NCBI GenBank assembly: GCA_001768125.1
Contig: MENB01000079.1
Location: 2,937-14,224, forward strand
DNA from: Armatimonadetes bacterium RBG_19FT_COMBO_69_19
GTDB taxonomy: Bacteria > Sysuimicrobiota > Sysuimicrobiia > Sysuimicrobiales > Kaftiobacteriaceae
Length of the DNA stretch: 11,288 nucleotides
Reading direction: 5' to 3'
Shown here: positions 1-8,227 of the stretch, piece after piece
How the letters are laid out: each line of letters starts with the position of its first letter
Numbering within the stretch: the first letter of the stretch is position 1
Translations under genes and position numbers: made by a program
Notes under the pieces: model-generated
The model's input: only the letters and a program-made list of their open reading frames with translations
Databases searched by the model: none
What the model was told of the DNA's origin: nothing

Positions 1-440
1 GTCGCCGGGACCGCCAGCTCACGCCCGGTGCGTTGCTGAAACATCCGGCGCTCGGCGGCATCGCCGAACAGATCCTTCCGATAGTGCAGCAGCTTGACGT
101 CCAGGTTGCGTGGGAGACCGTAGAGGCCGCCATCGATCCGTGCCAGCGCCAGGATGCGCGGATGAAACGCCGCGAGCTCGCCGCCTTCCAGGTCGTCATC
201 CAGCGGGGTCAGCCACTGCCGCTGCGACGGCGCATATTTCGTATGGGTAGAGATCAGGTCGTACGAGGCCGTCGCACGGCGGAACTCGTCGGCGATGCGC
301 GTGTTCAGCGTCGGGTGCGGCAATGCCGCGACGAGCTCCACGCGCAGGCCGGTCTGCCGTTCGAACTCCGGCAGGCGGGCGTAGAGCGAATCGTACATCG
401 GCCCCCCGACCAGGAGGACCCGCAACTCGCGCGCGGACAT
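1..440 (-). CDS. Extracellular solute-binding protein family 1 (ABC sugar type), N-terminal part, cut by window edge
   Basis: The minus strand is open from an ATG at 440 to the window edge (146 codons, no stop). The translation begins MSARELRVLLVGGPMYDSLY, then PEFERQTGLRVELV (residues 24-37), a DLISTHTKYAPSQ block (61-73), WLTPLDDDLEGGELAAF (76-92) and DGGLYGLPRNLDVKLLHYRK (103-122). This is the usual order at the start of family 1 sugar-binding proteins: first strand, 'F...TG..V', the domain-1 ligand region, then 'DG..YGLP......L.YR.D.F'. The family is normally about 400 residues, so roughly two thirds lies outside. Oddity: the first beta strand starts at residue 5 and I see no hydrophobic signal segment. 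The frame is open further upstream, but those residues are polar and Arg/Ser-rich and offer no ATG or convincing signal. No good Shine-Dalgarno precedes the ATG. It is divergent from the sugar operon at 654. It may belong to a second transporter or act as a cytoplasmic binding protein; family call fairly sure, role open. Confidence 0.8.
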   Translation of the reverse strand, partial: MSARELRVLLVGGPMYDSLYARLPEFERQTGLRVELVAALPHPTLNTRIADEFRRATASYDLISTHTKYAPSQRQWLTPLDDDLEGGELAAFHPRILALARIDGGLYGLPRNLDVKLLHYRKDLFGDAAERRMFQQRTGRELAVPA

Positions 441-486
441 CGCAGGTGTGGTACTCGCTGTTGAGTTGCGCCGGACCCGCCGTGTT

Positions 487-509
487 TCCTGCTCCGACGT
501 GCGGCAGGA
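487..509. promoter_or_regulatory. Inverted repeat, possible operator
   Basis: TCCTGC (487-492) and GCAGGA (504-509) form a perfect 6-bp inverted repeat separated by 11 bp, a layout compatible with a dimeric repressor site. It lies in the divergent intergenic region, 47 bp upstream of the minus-strand ATG. Six-base arms arise by chance often in GC-rich DNA, so this is weak evidence. Confidence 0.25.
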
Positions 510-579
510 GTGCCTTCCGGCGCCGCGAAGTGCTTGCCCATCCCGCACCAGCACCGCTGTCCACTCCACCGGCGAGGAG

Positions 580-609
580 GTGACGTTCCTCGGGGAAGTG
601 ACGTTCCTC
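580..609 (+). repeat. Two direct copies of a 12-bp motif upstream of the sugar operon, candidate operator
   Basis: GTGACGTTCCTC occurs at 580-591 and again, identically, at 598-609, with starts 18 bp apart. The copies sit 45-74 bp before the ATG of the solute-binding protein and about 30 bp before its ribosome binding site, so they lie in the 5' untranslated region or overlap the promoter. Two exact 12-mers this close are unlikely by chance. A direct-repeat binding site for a regulator of the sugar operon, or of both divergent genes, is the simplest reading. I could not place a convincing -35/-10 pair around them. Confidence 0.5.
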
Positions 610-625
610 AGACATGAGCAGACAT
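609..625 (+). repeat. Short direct repeat, 10-bp period
   Basis: CAGACAT occurs at 609-615 and 619-625, ten bases apart (about one helical turn). The first copy overlaps the last base of the second 12-bp repeat. It ends 12 bp before the Shine-Dalgarno sequence. It may be part of the same protein-binding region or of a leader RNA. Confidence 0.3.
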
Positions 626-637
626 CTTCACGGCAGT

Positions 638-646
638 AGGAGGTGA
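638..646 (+). promoter_or_regulatory. Strong ribosome binding site of the solute-binding protein gene
   Basis: AGGAGGTGA at 638-646 is close to a full match to the 16S anti-Shine-Dalgarno. It is followed by TTG at 651 and ATG at 654, which are adjacent in-frame start candidates. ATG 654 is preferred as the stronger codon. The strength contrasts with the poor site of the next gene and fits the excess of binding protein over permease usual for such operons. Confidence 0.8.
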
Positions 647-653
647 ACGATTG

Positions 654-2141
<1,488 letters not shown>

Positions 2142-2152
2142 CGGTCGTACTC

Positions 2153-2229
2153 GCGGGAACGACGCCCATCCCGCATGCTGACCGAGCGTGATCTCGGCGG
2201 GACAGGGTCGCCCAACGGCCCTGTCCCGC
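2153..2229 (+). promoter_or_regulatory. Nested inverted repeats around the first permease start: possible mRNA stabilising or attenuating hairpins
   Basis: Four GC-rich arms are present: GCGGGA (2153-2158), TCCCGC (2169-2174), GCGGGACAGGG (2197-2207) and CCCTGTCCCGC (2219-2229). The last two form a perfect 11-bp stem with an 11-base loop. The first two form a 6-bp stem that ends directly against the ATG at 2175. Because all arms share GCGGGA/TCCCGC, arms two and three could pair instead, placing the start codon in the loop. A stem-loop between the binding-protein and permease genes is a known way to set their ratio (as in malE-malF). Here the stronger stem lies inside codons 8-19 of the permease. 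There is no U-tract, so it is not a simple terminator. Confidence 0.5.
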
Positions 2230-3335
2230 TCTCACTCCCGCAGGCGCTGACCCGGTGGGCCGGTCGCCAGGCCGGTTCGCTCTTCCTGTTGCCGGCGGTC
2301 CTGCTGCTGATGCTCATGTCGATCTTCCCGCTCCTCCTGTCCGTGTATCTGTCGCTGGTCCGGTTCCAGCTTGTCCCCGGCGGCTTCAAGCTCATCTTCG
2401 TCGGACTGGCGAACTACCGCAAACTCGTCGCCGGCATCGAGCGCGAGCACTTCCTGGGGCTGCTCGCCGATCTCACGCCGCTGATCTGGGGGATGGGCGG
2501 GGCGGTGACGGCCGTGCTGCTGGTCTTCGTCATCCGCGGCGCGGCCCGAATGCGTCCCGCCGTCCCGAGGACGGCGGGACGACTTGTCTTCGCAGTCATC
2601 GCCGGTGCCCTGACCTGGCTGGCTATCCGCACACTCGCACCGGGCGGCCGCCCAGGCACGGTGATCACGACGATCCTCTACGTGTTCGTGGGCATCGCGG
2701 TACAGTACTGGCTCGGGTTGATCCTGGCGTACCTCGCCGCGCAGCAGATCCCGGGCCGGCGGTTTTTCCGGGTCGTCTACCTGCTCCCGATGATGATCAC
2801 GCCCGTCGGGATCGCCTACACTTTCCGGATCATGGCCGACCTGGGCAAGGGCCCGTTCGCCCCGTTGTGGCGGGCGGTGGGTCTGGCCGAGGTCTCGTGG
2901 GCCGGCCATGCCTGGGGCGCGCGGATCGTCGTGATGATCGGCGACATCTGGCAGTGGACCCCGTTCATGTTCATCGTGCTGCTCGCGGCGCTGGAGGCGC
3001 AGCCGCAGGAGCTCCTGGAGGCGGCGATGATGGACGGCGCCGGCCGCTGGCAGACCTTCTGGAAGGTGACCTGGCCGCAGATCTTGCCCGTGACCTCGAC
3101 CGTCATCCTGATCCGGATGATCGAGGCGTTCAAGATCATCGACCTCCCCAACGTCCTCACCAATGGTGGTCCCGGCACCGCCACGGAGTCTCTGACCCTG
3201 CACGCCTTCATCGCCTGGCGCACGCTCGACATCGGCGGCTCCGCCGCCGTGGCCTACTCGCTGCTGTTTCTCGTCACGTTCATGGCGCTGTCGTACATCA
3301 GCCTGGTGCACCGCCGGCTGGCGGGAGCGGTGTAG
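2175..3335 (+). CDS. Sugar ABC transporter permease, MalF/UgpA type, with an extra helix pair
   Basis: Integral inner-membrane subunit that pairs with the next gene product to form the translocation channel. It is 386 residues, against about 290-320 for common UgpA-type members. Helix 1 is at 34-62 (FLLPAVLLLMLMSIFPLLLS), followed by the usual FVGLANYRKLV (75-85). Next come about 65 residues not expected in the family, with two hydrophobic segments (about 101-122 and 136-153). The canonical core then resumes: 162-187, 197-220, 249-274, 304-323 and 357-378. The ATPase-docking EAA loop is clear: ELLEAAMMDGAGRWQTFWKV (279-298) followed by TWPQILP. NVLTNGGPGTATESL (326-340) is also family-typical. 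The start at 2175 has only a poor Shine-Dalgarno, but no ATG, GTG or TTG lies in frame between it and helix 1. The gap to the binding-protein gene is 33 bp and contains an inverted-repeat arm pair. No ATPase gene is in the window, so a shared MsmK/UgpC-type ATPase elsewhere is inferred. Confidence 0.92.
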   Translation: MLTERDLGGTGSPNGPVPLSLPQALTRWAGRQAGSLFLLPAVLLLMLMSIFPLLLSVYLSLVRFQLVPGGFKLIFVGLANYRKLVAGIEREHFLGLLADLTPLIWGMGGAVTAVLLVFVIRGAARMRPAVPRTAGRLVFAVIAGALTWLAIRTLAPGGRPGTVITTILYVFVGIAVQYWLGLILAYLAAQQIPGRRFFRVVYLLPMMITPVGIAYTFRIMADLGKGPFAPLWRAVGLAEVSWAGHAWGARIVVMIGDIWQWTPFMFIVLLAALEAQPQELLEAAMMDGAGRWQTFWKVTWPQILPVTSTVILIRMIEAFKIIDLPNVLTNGGPGTATESLTLHAFIAWRTLDIGGSAAVAYSLLFLVTFMALSYISLVHRRLAGAV

Positions 3336-3336
3336 C

Positions 3337-4365
3337 GTGCGCCGCTCGGTCCGCGGGAGGCGTCGGGCGCAGGCGATGACACCGGCCGGCGTGCTGCTGA
3401 CCTACGTCGTACTGGGGGGGTGGGCGCTGGTCGTCTTGTTCCCGCTCTACTGGATCCTCACGACGTCCTTCAAGCTGCCCGTGCATGTGTACGACGGCCC
3501 GGTGTTCATCCCGTACGTCGACTTCACGCCGTCCGGGGACGCCTGGCGGTACATCTTCGTGGACCTGCGCAACGACACGCTGCGCCCGTACGTGAACACC
3601 GTCGTCGTGGCGCTCACCAGCTCGGTCCTGGCGTTGGGACTGGGGACTACCGCCGGGTACGGGCTGCTGCGGTTCCGCTACGAGCCCCGGCTCGGGGTCG
3701 TCGGGATGTTCCTGGGCAGTCTCGCCCTCGCCGCCGTCGCGATCACGATGGGCGTGCCGTGGCAGATCGCGGTTGCCGCTGCGCTGGGGCTCTTCATCCT
3801 CGCCCGCCAGACGCTCGGTCGCCGCTTCGTGCGCGCGGTGGGGAACGACGACATCTCGTTCTGGATGATCTCGCAGCGCATCCTCCCTCCGGTGGCCGTC
3901 GTCATCCCCATCTACGTCATGTTCCAACGGGTCGGCCTGCTCGATACGCGGCTGGCCGTGATCATCACCTACACCGCGGTGAACCTACCGATCGTGGTGT
4001 GGCTGATGCGGGACTACTTCCGCAACATCTCCATCGAGTTGGAGGAGAGCGCGGCGATCGACGGCGCCTCGCCCTACCGCATCTTCCGCTCGATCGTGCT
4101 GCCCCTGTCCACGCCGGGGCTGGCGGCGACCTTCCTGCTGGTGCTGGTGTTCGCGTGGAACGAATACCTGCTGGCGCTGTTCCTGACCAGCGCGAACGCG
4201 CAGACGCTGCCCCTGCTGATCGCGGCGCAGAACGCCACGCGCGGGCCGCAGTGGTGGTACATGTCGGTGCTGATCCTGATCATGATCACCCCGGTTATCC
4301 TCATGGCGATCGCGCTGGAGCGCTACATCGCGAAGGGTCTGCTGGTGGGGGCGCTGAAAGGCTAG
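3337..4365 (+). CDS. Sugar ABC transporter permease, MalG/UgpE type, with an extra helix pair
   Basis: Second membrane subunit of the importer, 342 residues against about 275-300 usual. The Arg-rich N-terminus is cytoplasmic. Helix 1 (17-44) ends in the typical FPLYWILTTSFK (35-46), followed by a periplasmic loop and N87-T-V at helix 2 (86-108, ending AGYGLLRFRY). An insert at about 113-168 carries two hydrophobic segments (118-137, 141-157). The family core resumes with DDISFWMISQRILPPVAVVI (171-190), PIY, NLPIVVWLMRDYF and the EAA loop ELEESAAIDGASPYRIFRSI (234-253) with VLPLSTPGL. It ends with helices at 262-283 and 308-327. The GTG start lies one base after the TAG of the previous gene, with GGGAG nine bases upstream, suggesting translational coupling. 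ATG at 3376 is a weaker alternative that would trim 13 basic residues. Confidence 0.92.
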   Translation: MRRSVRGRRRAQAMTPAGVLLTYVVLGGWALVVLFPLYWILTTSFKLPVHVYDGPVFIPYVDFTPSGDAWRYIFVDLRNDTLRPYVNTVVVALTSSVLALGLGTTAGYGLLRFRYEPRLGVVGMFLGSLALAAVAITMGVPWQIAVAAALGLFILARQTLGRRFVRAVGNDDISFWMISQRILPPVAVVIPIYVMFQRVGLLDTRLAVIITYTAVNLPIVVWLMRDYFRNISIELEESAAIDGASPYRIFRSIVLPLSTPGLAATFLLVLVFAWNEYLLALFLTSANAQTLPLLIAAQNATRGPQWWYMSVLILIMITPVILMAIALERYIAKGLLVGALKG

Positions 4366-4377
4366 CCCGTCGCGACG

Positions 4378-4386
4378 AAGGAGGAG
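4378..4386 (+). promoter_or_regulatory. Strong ribosome binding site of the isomerase gene
   Basis: AAGGAGGAG at 4378-4386, six bases before the ATG at 4393. It fixes the start of the first catabolic gene after the transporter genes and marks a likely rise in translation relative to the permeases. Confidence 0.75.
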
Positions 4387-4392
4387 CACAGC

Positions 4393-5802
4393 ATGGCCAC
4401 GGTCGGGATCCTGACGTTTTCCGACGGCCGCCGCTACGCGCACGAGCCGCAGGTGGCGGAGAACCGGCGGTTCGAGGCGCGCCTGCGCGACGCCCTGCGG
4501 GCGACGGGGTTCGAGGTCGTCACCGGCGAGCTGGTCTGGTCGAACGCGCTGGCGAAATCGGAGGGCGAGAAGCTGGCGCGCGCCGGAGCGGACTGCACCA
4601 TCTTCAACTACGCGGTCTGGGCGTTTCCGCAGTTCACCGTGCTCGCCTCACGCTTTGCGCCCGGGCCGTTCCTCCTGTTCGGCCAGGTGAACCCGGCGAA
4701 ACCGGGCATGGTGGCCGTGCTGGCCGCGGCCGGCGCGCTCGACCAGATCAACGTTCCGTACACGCGCGTCTTCGGCGAGATCGAGGACGGCGAGGTCGGC
4801 CGGCGGGTCGAGGTGTTCGTCCGCGCCGCCTCCGTGGCGAAGCGGCTGCGCGGGGAAACCTACGGGCTATTCGGCGGACGGTCCATCGGCATCAACACGG
4901 CGGTGTCCAACACTGATCAGTGGGCGGAGCAGTTCGGCATCGACGTCGAGCACATCGACCAGTGGGAGATCGTGCGGCGCGCGCAGCTCGTGCCTGCGGC
5001 CCGGTGCAAGAAGGCGCGGGAGTGGCTGGAGCGCCACGTCGCCAAAGTACACTACGACGGCAAGCAGCTCACCCCCGAGAAGCTCGAGCTGCAGATCGCC
5101 AGTTACTACGCGGTCCGGGAAATCATCGATGAGCGCGGGCTAGACTTTCTCGGCATCAAAGCGCAGCCGGAGCTCACCGAGCAGTTCGTGACGATGGACA
5201 TCACCGAGGCGTTCCTCAACGATCCGTACGACTGGGACGGGCCGCACGACCCCATCGTCTGCAGCACGGAGGCCGACATGGACGCGGCGCTGACGATGGA
5301 GATCTTCAAGCACCTGTCGGGCACCCCGGTGCTGTTCGCCGACGTCCGGCATTACTTCGAAGACCTGGACCTGTTCGATCTCGTGAACTCCGGCGAGCAC
5401 GCGACCTACTTCGCCGGGCGCAGCATCGACCCGGAGGTCAACCTCCCGAAGGTGGAGCTGCATCCGGAAGGGTTCTACTTTCCCGCCGGCGGGGCATCGG
5501 TATTCCACATCGCGCACCCCGGGGAGGTCACATTGGCCCGGCTGTCCCGGGAGGCCGGCCGGTACCGCATGCACATCCTGCGGGGCGAATTCGTGCGCCT
5601 GGATCCGGCCAAGGAGCGCGAGTTGGTGCAGGCCGTGCAGCCCAATTGGCCGCACGCGTTCACGCGCCTGGCCTGCCCCGCGGAGCGCTTCCTGGGCGCC
5701 TTTCCCACCAACCACATCCACGGCGTCTACGGAGACTACGTGCGCGAGCTGCTGCACGTCTGCGAGATGCTGAAGATCCGTCCGGTGCTGCTGGAGGGGT
5801 AG
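4393..5802 (+). CDS. L-fucose/L-arabinose isomerase family protein
   Basis: Predicted cytoplasmic metal-dependent aldose-ketose isomerase, 469 residues. The N-terminal Rossmann-like part starts MATVGILTFSDGRRY and includes the family stretch LLFGQVNP (94-101). The middle part contains LYGLFGGRSIGIN-like text (157-168: YGLFGGRSIGIN), then DFLGIKAQPEL (251-261). The best evidence for activity is the metal site. E. coli FucI uses E337, D361 and H528. Here CSTEADMDAALTM gives E293 and FADVRHYFEDLD gives D317, the same 24-residue spacing, and NHIHG near the C-terminus supplies H441 or H443. It is shorter than FucI (about 590 residues), as are many uncharacterised members of this family. The next gene is an L-ribulokinase homologue, so L-arabinose to L-ribulose, or another aldose pair made for that kinase, is the most economical role. 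L-fucose or D-arabinose remain possible. Family sure, substrate not. Confidence 0.88.
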   Translation: MATVGILTFSDGRRYAHEPQVAENRRFEARLRDALRATGFEVVTGELVWSNALAKSEGEKLARAGADCTIFNYAVWAFPQFTVLASRFAPGPFLLFGQVNPAKPGMVAVLAAAGALDQINVPYTRVFGEIEDGEVGRRVEVFVRAASVAKRLRGETYGLFGGRSIGINTAVSNTDQWAEQFGIDVEHIDQWEIVRRAQLVPAARCKKAREWLERHVAKVHYDGKQLTPEKLELQIASYYAVREIIDERGLDFLGIKAQPELTEQFVTMDITEAFLNDPYDWDGPHDPIVCSTEADMDAALTMEIFKHLSGTPVLFADVRHYFEDLDLFDLVNSGEHATYFAGRSIDPEVNLPKVELHPEGFYFPAGGASVFHIAHPGEVTLARLSREAGRYRMHILRGEFVRLDPAKERELVQAVQPNWPHAFTRLACPAERFLGAFPTNHIHGVYGDYVRELLHVCEMLKIRPVLLEG

Positions 5803-5803
5803 C

Positions 5804-7420
5804 GTGCGTCTCGCGGCTGGCCTGGACTTCGGCACCGAGTCGGCACGCCTCGTGCTCGTCGACGTCGAGACGGGCGCAGAGGCGGCGACCGTCGTCCATC
5901 CGTATCCGCATGGCGTCCTGACGCGCGCACTGCCGGACGGCACACCGCTCGCCGGCGACTGGGCGCTTCAGCACCCTGGAGACTACCTGGCCGCGCTGGA
6001 GCATCTCCTGCGGGAAGCGGTGCGGATCGCCGCCGGAGGGGCGATCGTGGGCATCGGGCTGGACTGCACCGCCTCAACGGTGCTGCCGGTGAAGCGGGAC
6101 GGCACCGCGCTGTGCCTGCTGCCGGAGTACGCGGGGCAGCCGCACGCCTGGGTCAAACTGTGGAAGCATCATGCCGCGCAGCGTCAGGCCGACCGCATCA
6201 ACGCCATGCGCCCGCCGTTCCTGGACCTCTACGGCAGCCGCACCTCCTCCGAATGGCTGCACGCCAAGTCGCTGCAGATGTTGGAGGAAGCGCCACAGAT
6301 CTTCGCGGCGGCCGACCGCATGATCGAAGCCGGGGACTGGCTGGTCTGGCAGCTGACCGGGCACGAGGTCCGCTCGGTCTGTCAGGCCGGCTTCAAGGCG
6401 CACTGGCAGCCTGAGGACGGGTATCCACCCGCGGCGCTCCTGGCCGGACTGCATCCTGCCTTCCCGTCGCTGCTGGACAAGCTCGGGCCCCCCCGGCCGG
6501 TCGGCACGCGCGCCGGCGGGCTCACCGCGGCGTGGGCCGACCGCACGGGTCTGCGGGAGGGCGTCCCGGTGGCCGTCGCGGTGATCGATGCCCACGCAGC
6601 CTTTCCAGGGTTGGGCGTGGACGGCCCAGGAACGCTCGTGATGGTGATGGGCACCTCGACGTGCCACTTGCTGCTCTCACGCGCGCGGGTGCCAGTTCAG
6701 GGGATCTCGGGCGTTGTGGCCGACAGTGTGTTGCCCGGGTTCTACTGCTATGAAGCAGGACAGGCGGCGACCGGGGACGCACTGGAATGGTGGGTACGCA
6801 CGCTGGCCTGGGCGGGGGACGGACCGGCGGAGGCCCTGTTTGACCGGCTGAACCGCGAGGCCGCGGATCTGTCGCCCGGCGCCGGCGGGCTCGTGGCGGT
6901 GGACTGGTGGAACGGCAGCCGCACACCGTTGGTGAACGCCGACCTCTCGGCGGTGATGGCCGGCCTCACGGTGGGGACCACGCCCGCCGAGGTGTACCGC
7001 AGCATCGTGGAAGCCACCGCCTGTGGGACGCGTCAGGTGATCGAATTGTTCGAAGCCGGCCGCGGCATCGAGCCGGTGACCGGGCTGCGGGTGTGTGGAG
7101 GGCTCTCGCGCAGCACCGTGGTCATGCAGATTTATGCGGATGTCACCGGCAGGACCCTGCACGCGGCGGCGACGCCGCATGCCTCGGCCCGAGGCGCCGC
7201 GGTCTATGGTGCGCTGGCCGCGGGAAGCGCCGGCGGCGGATACAATGCGCCTGAGGAGGCATTGGCCCGCATGGCGGCGGCCGGCTTCACGGCATACCGG
7301 CCGGATCCCGCCGCGCACGCACGGTATGCGGACGTTTATGCGCTGTACCGGGAGATGCACCGGCACTTCGGCGAAGGCGGCACCGATCTGTTGCGCCGGT
7401 TGAAGGCCCTGCACACCTGA
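5804..7420 (+). CDS. araB: L-ribulokinase-like FGGY carbohydrate kinase
   Basis: ATP-dependent kinase of the FGGY family, AraB branch, expected to make L-ribulose 5-phosphate. It is 538 residues, normal for AraB. The phosphate-binding start is GLDFGTESARLVLVDVETG (6-24). AraB-specific landmarks follow: Y34-P-H-G-V, ALQHPGDYL (54-62), GIGLDCTASTVLPV (83-96) and the hallmark HAWVKLWKHHAAQ (114-126). D262 in VIDAHAAF is the likely catalytic base. GTSTCHL (283-289), EAGQAATGDALEWW (317-330) and the ATPase-domain CGGLSRS (431-437) complete the fold. The GTG start lies one base after the isomerase stop, with GGAGGGG four bases upstream. The junction text TAGCGTGCG is identical to that between the two permeases, suggesting coupled translation. 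E. coli AraB is known to accept several 2-ketopentoses, so the gene does not by itself prove L-arabinose. No AraD epimerase gene follows in this window. Confidence 0.9.
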   Translation: MRLAAGLDFGTESARLVLVDVETGAEAATVVHPYPHGVLTRALPDGTPLAGDWALQHPGDYLAALEHLLREAVRIAAGGAIVGIGLDCTASTVLPVKRDGTALCLLPEYAGQPHAWVKLWKHHAAQRQADRINAMRPPFLDLYGSRTSSEWLHAKSLQMLEEAPQIFAAADRMIEAGDWLVWQLTGHEVRSVCQAGFKAHWQPEDGYPPAALLAGLHPAFPSLLDKLGPPRPVGTRAGGLTAAWADRTGLREGVPVAVAVIDAHAAFPGLGVDGPGTLVMVMGTSTCHLLLSRARVPVQGISGVVADSVLPGFYCYEAGQAATGDALEWWVRTLAWAGDGPAEALFDRLNREAADLSPGAGGLVAVDWWNGSRTPLVNADLSAVMAGLTVGTTPAEVYRSIVEATACGTRQVIELFEAGRGIEPVTGLRVCGGLSRSTVVMQIYADVTGRTLHAAATPHASARGAAVYGALAAGSAGGGYNAPEEALARMAAAGFTAYRPDPAAHARYADVYALYREMHRHFGEGGTDLLRRLKALHT

Positions 7421-7431
7421 CAGGATCGCCG

Positions 7432-8202
7432 ATGGGACGGCTGGACGGCAAGGTCGCGATTATCACCGGCGGCGGTTCGGGCATCGGCCGCGCGACCGCG
7501 TTGCTGTCTGCGCGCGAGGGCGCGCGCGTCGCCCTGGCCGACGTCGACCGCGGGGCCGGGGAGCAGACGGTCTCGGCGATCGCCGCCGCCGGAGGCGAGG
7601 CGTTCTTCAGTCCCTGCGACGTGACGAACTCTGCAGACACGCGGCAGCTGGCACGCGCCACGGTGGATCGGTATCATGCGGTGGACATCCTCTTCAACAA
7701 CGCCGGCATCGCCGGGGTCGGCTCGGTCGAGGAGACGGACGAGGCGTTATGGGATCGCGTCATGGCGGTCAACGTCAAGGGCATCTTCCTGACGACGAAG
7801 GCCGTCGCCCCATACATGATCGAGCGGCGGCGCGGCGTGATCATCAACATGGCCAGCAGCATCGCCTTCGTCGGCCTGGCGCGACGCGTCTCCTATGCGG
7901 CCAGCAAGGGCGCGGTCATGGCCATGACGCTGTCCATGGCCGCGGACTACGCCAGACACAACATCCGCGTCAACGCCATCTGCCCCGGCACGATCCACAC
8001 GCCCTTCGTCGACCGCTACCTGCGCGAGTCGTACGCCGATCCGGAGGCGGGGCTGGCCGAGATCACCCGGCGGCAGCTCCTGGGGCGGCTGGGGACCGCA
8101 GAGGATGTGGCCCATGCCGTCCTGTACGTCGCCAGCGACGAGGCGGCGTTCATGACCGGCGCACCACTGATCATCGACGGCGGGTTGACCGGAACGAAGT
8201 AA
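7432..8202 (+). CDS. Classical short-chain dehydrogenase/reductase (SDR), probable sugar or polyol dehydrogenase
   Basis: Cytoplasmic NAD(P)-dependent oxidoreductase of 256 residues, the normal classical SDR size. The cofactor loop is TGGGSGIG (12-19). D37 at the end of the second strand (ALADVD) predicts NAD rather than NADP preference. C62-D-V binds the adenine side, NNAG is at 89-92, and the catalytic tetrad is N114, S142, Y155 and K159 (YAASK). NAICPGTIHTPF (181-192) and the C-terminal DGG are standard. The substrate is not readable from the sequence. From its place between an AraB-type kinase and an enolase-superfamily enzyme, oxidation of an aldose (to the lactone), a polyol or a ketose is inferred. 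It starts 11 bp after the kinase stop, with AGGA six bases before the ATG, so it is most likely cotranscribed. SDR assignment certain, reaction uncertain. Confidence 0.9.
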   Translation: MGRLDGKVAIITGGGSGIGRATALLSAREGARVALADVDRGAGEQTVSAIAAAGGEAFFSPCDVTNSADTRQLARATVDRYHAVDILFNNAGIAGVGSVEETDEALWDRVMAVNVKGIFLTTKAVAPYMIERRRGVIINMASSIAFVGLARRVSYAASKGAVMAMTLSMAADYARHNIRVNAICPGTIHTPFVDRYLRESYADPEAGLAEITRRQLLGRLGTAEDVAHAVLYVASDEAAFMTGAPLIIDGGLTGTK

Positions 8203-8227
8203 CGGCGGCCAGAGGCATACGGGGCCC

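Noticed and set aside
33..464. Plus-strand open frame of 143 codons at the left edge
   Set aside because: The opposite strand in the same region reads as a clear solute-binding protein. This frame gives Arg/Gln-rich text without homology that I recognise.
598..609. GGAAC-like boxes on the minus strand within the 12-bp repeats as extracytoplasmic sigma factor -35 elements
   Set aside because: I found no matching -10 element at the expected spacing for either copy, and the start codon of the minus gene is about 160 bp away. A repressor or activator site is the simpler reading.
3420..4916. Plus-strand open frame of 498 codons overlapping the second permease and the isomerase
   Set aside because: It runs across two recognised genes in another frame. 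Its product is Arg/Ala/His-rich with no motifs, a typical GC-driven shadow.
3333..5808. Identical TAGCGTGCG junctions at 3333-3341 and 5800-5808
   Set aside because: Both are stop codon, one base, then GTG start. The shared text is short, and convergent junctions of coupled genes in GC-rich DNA explain it without a mobile or repeated element.
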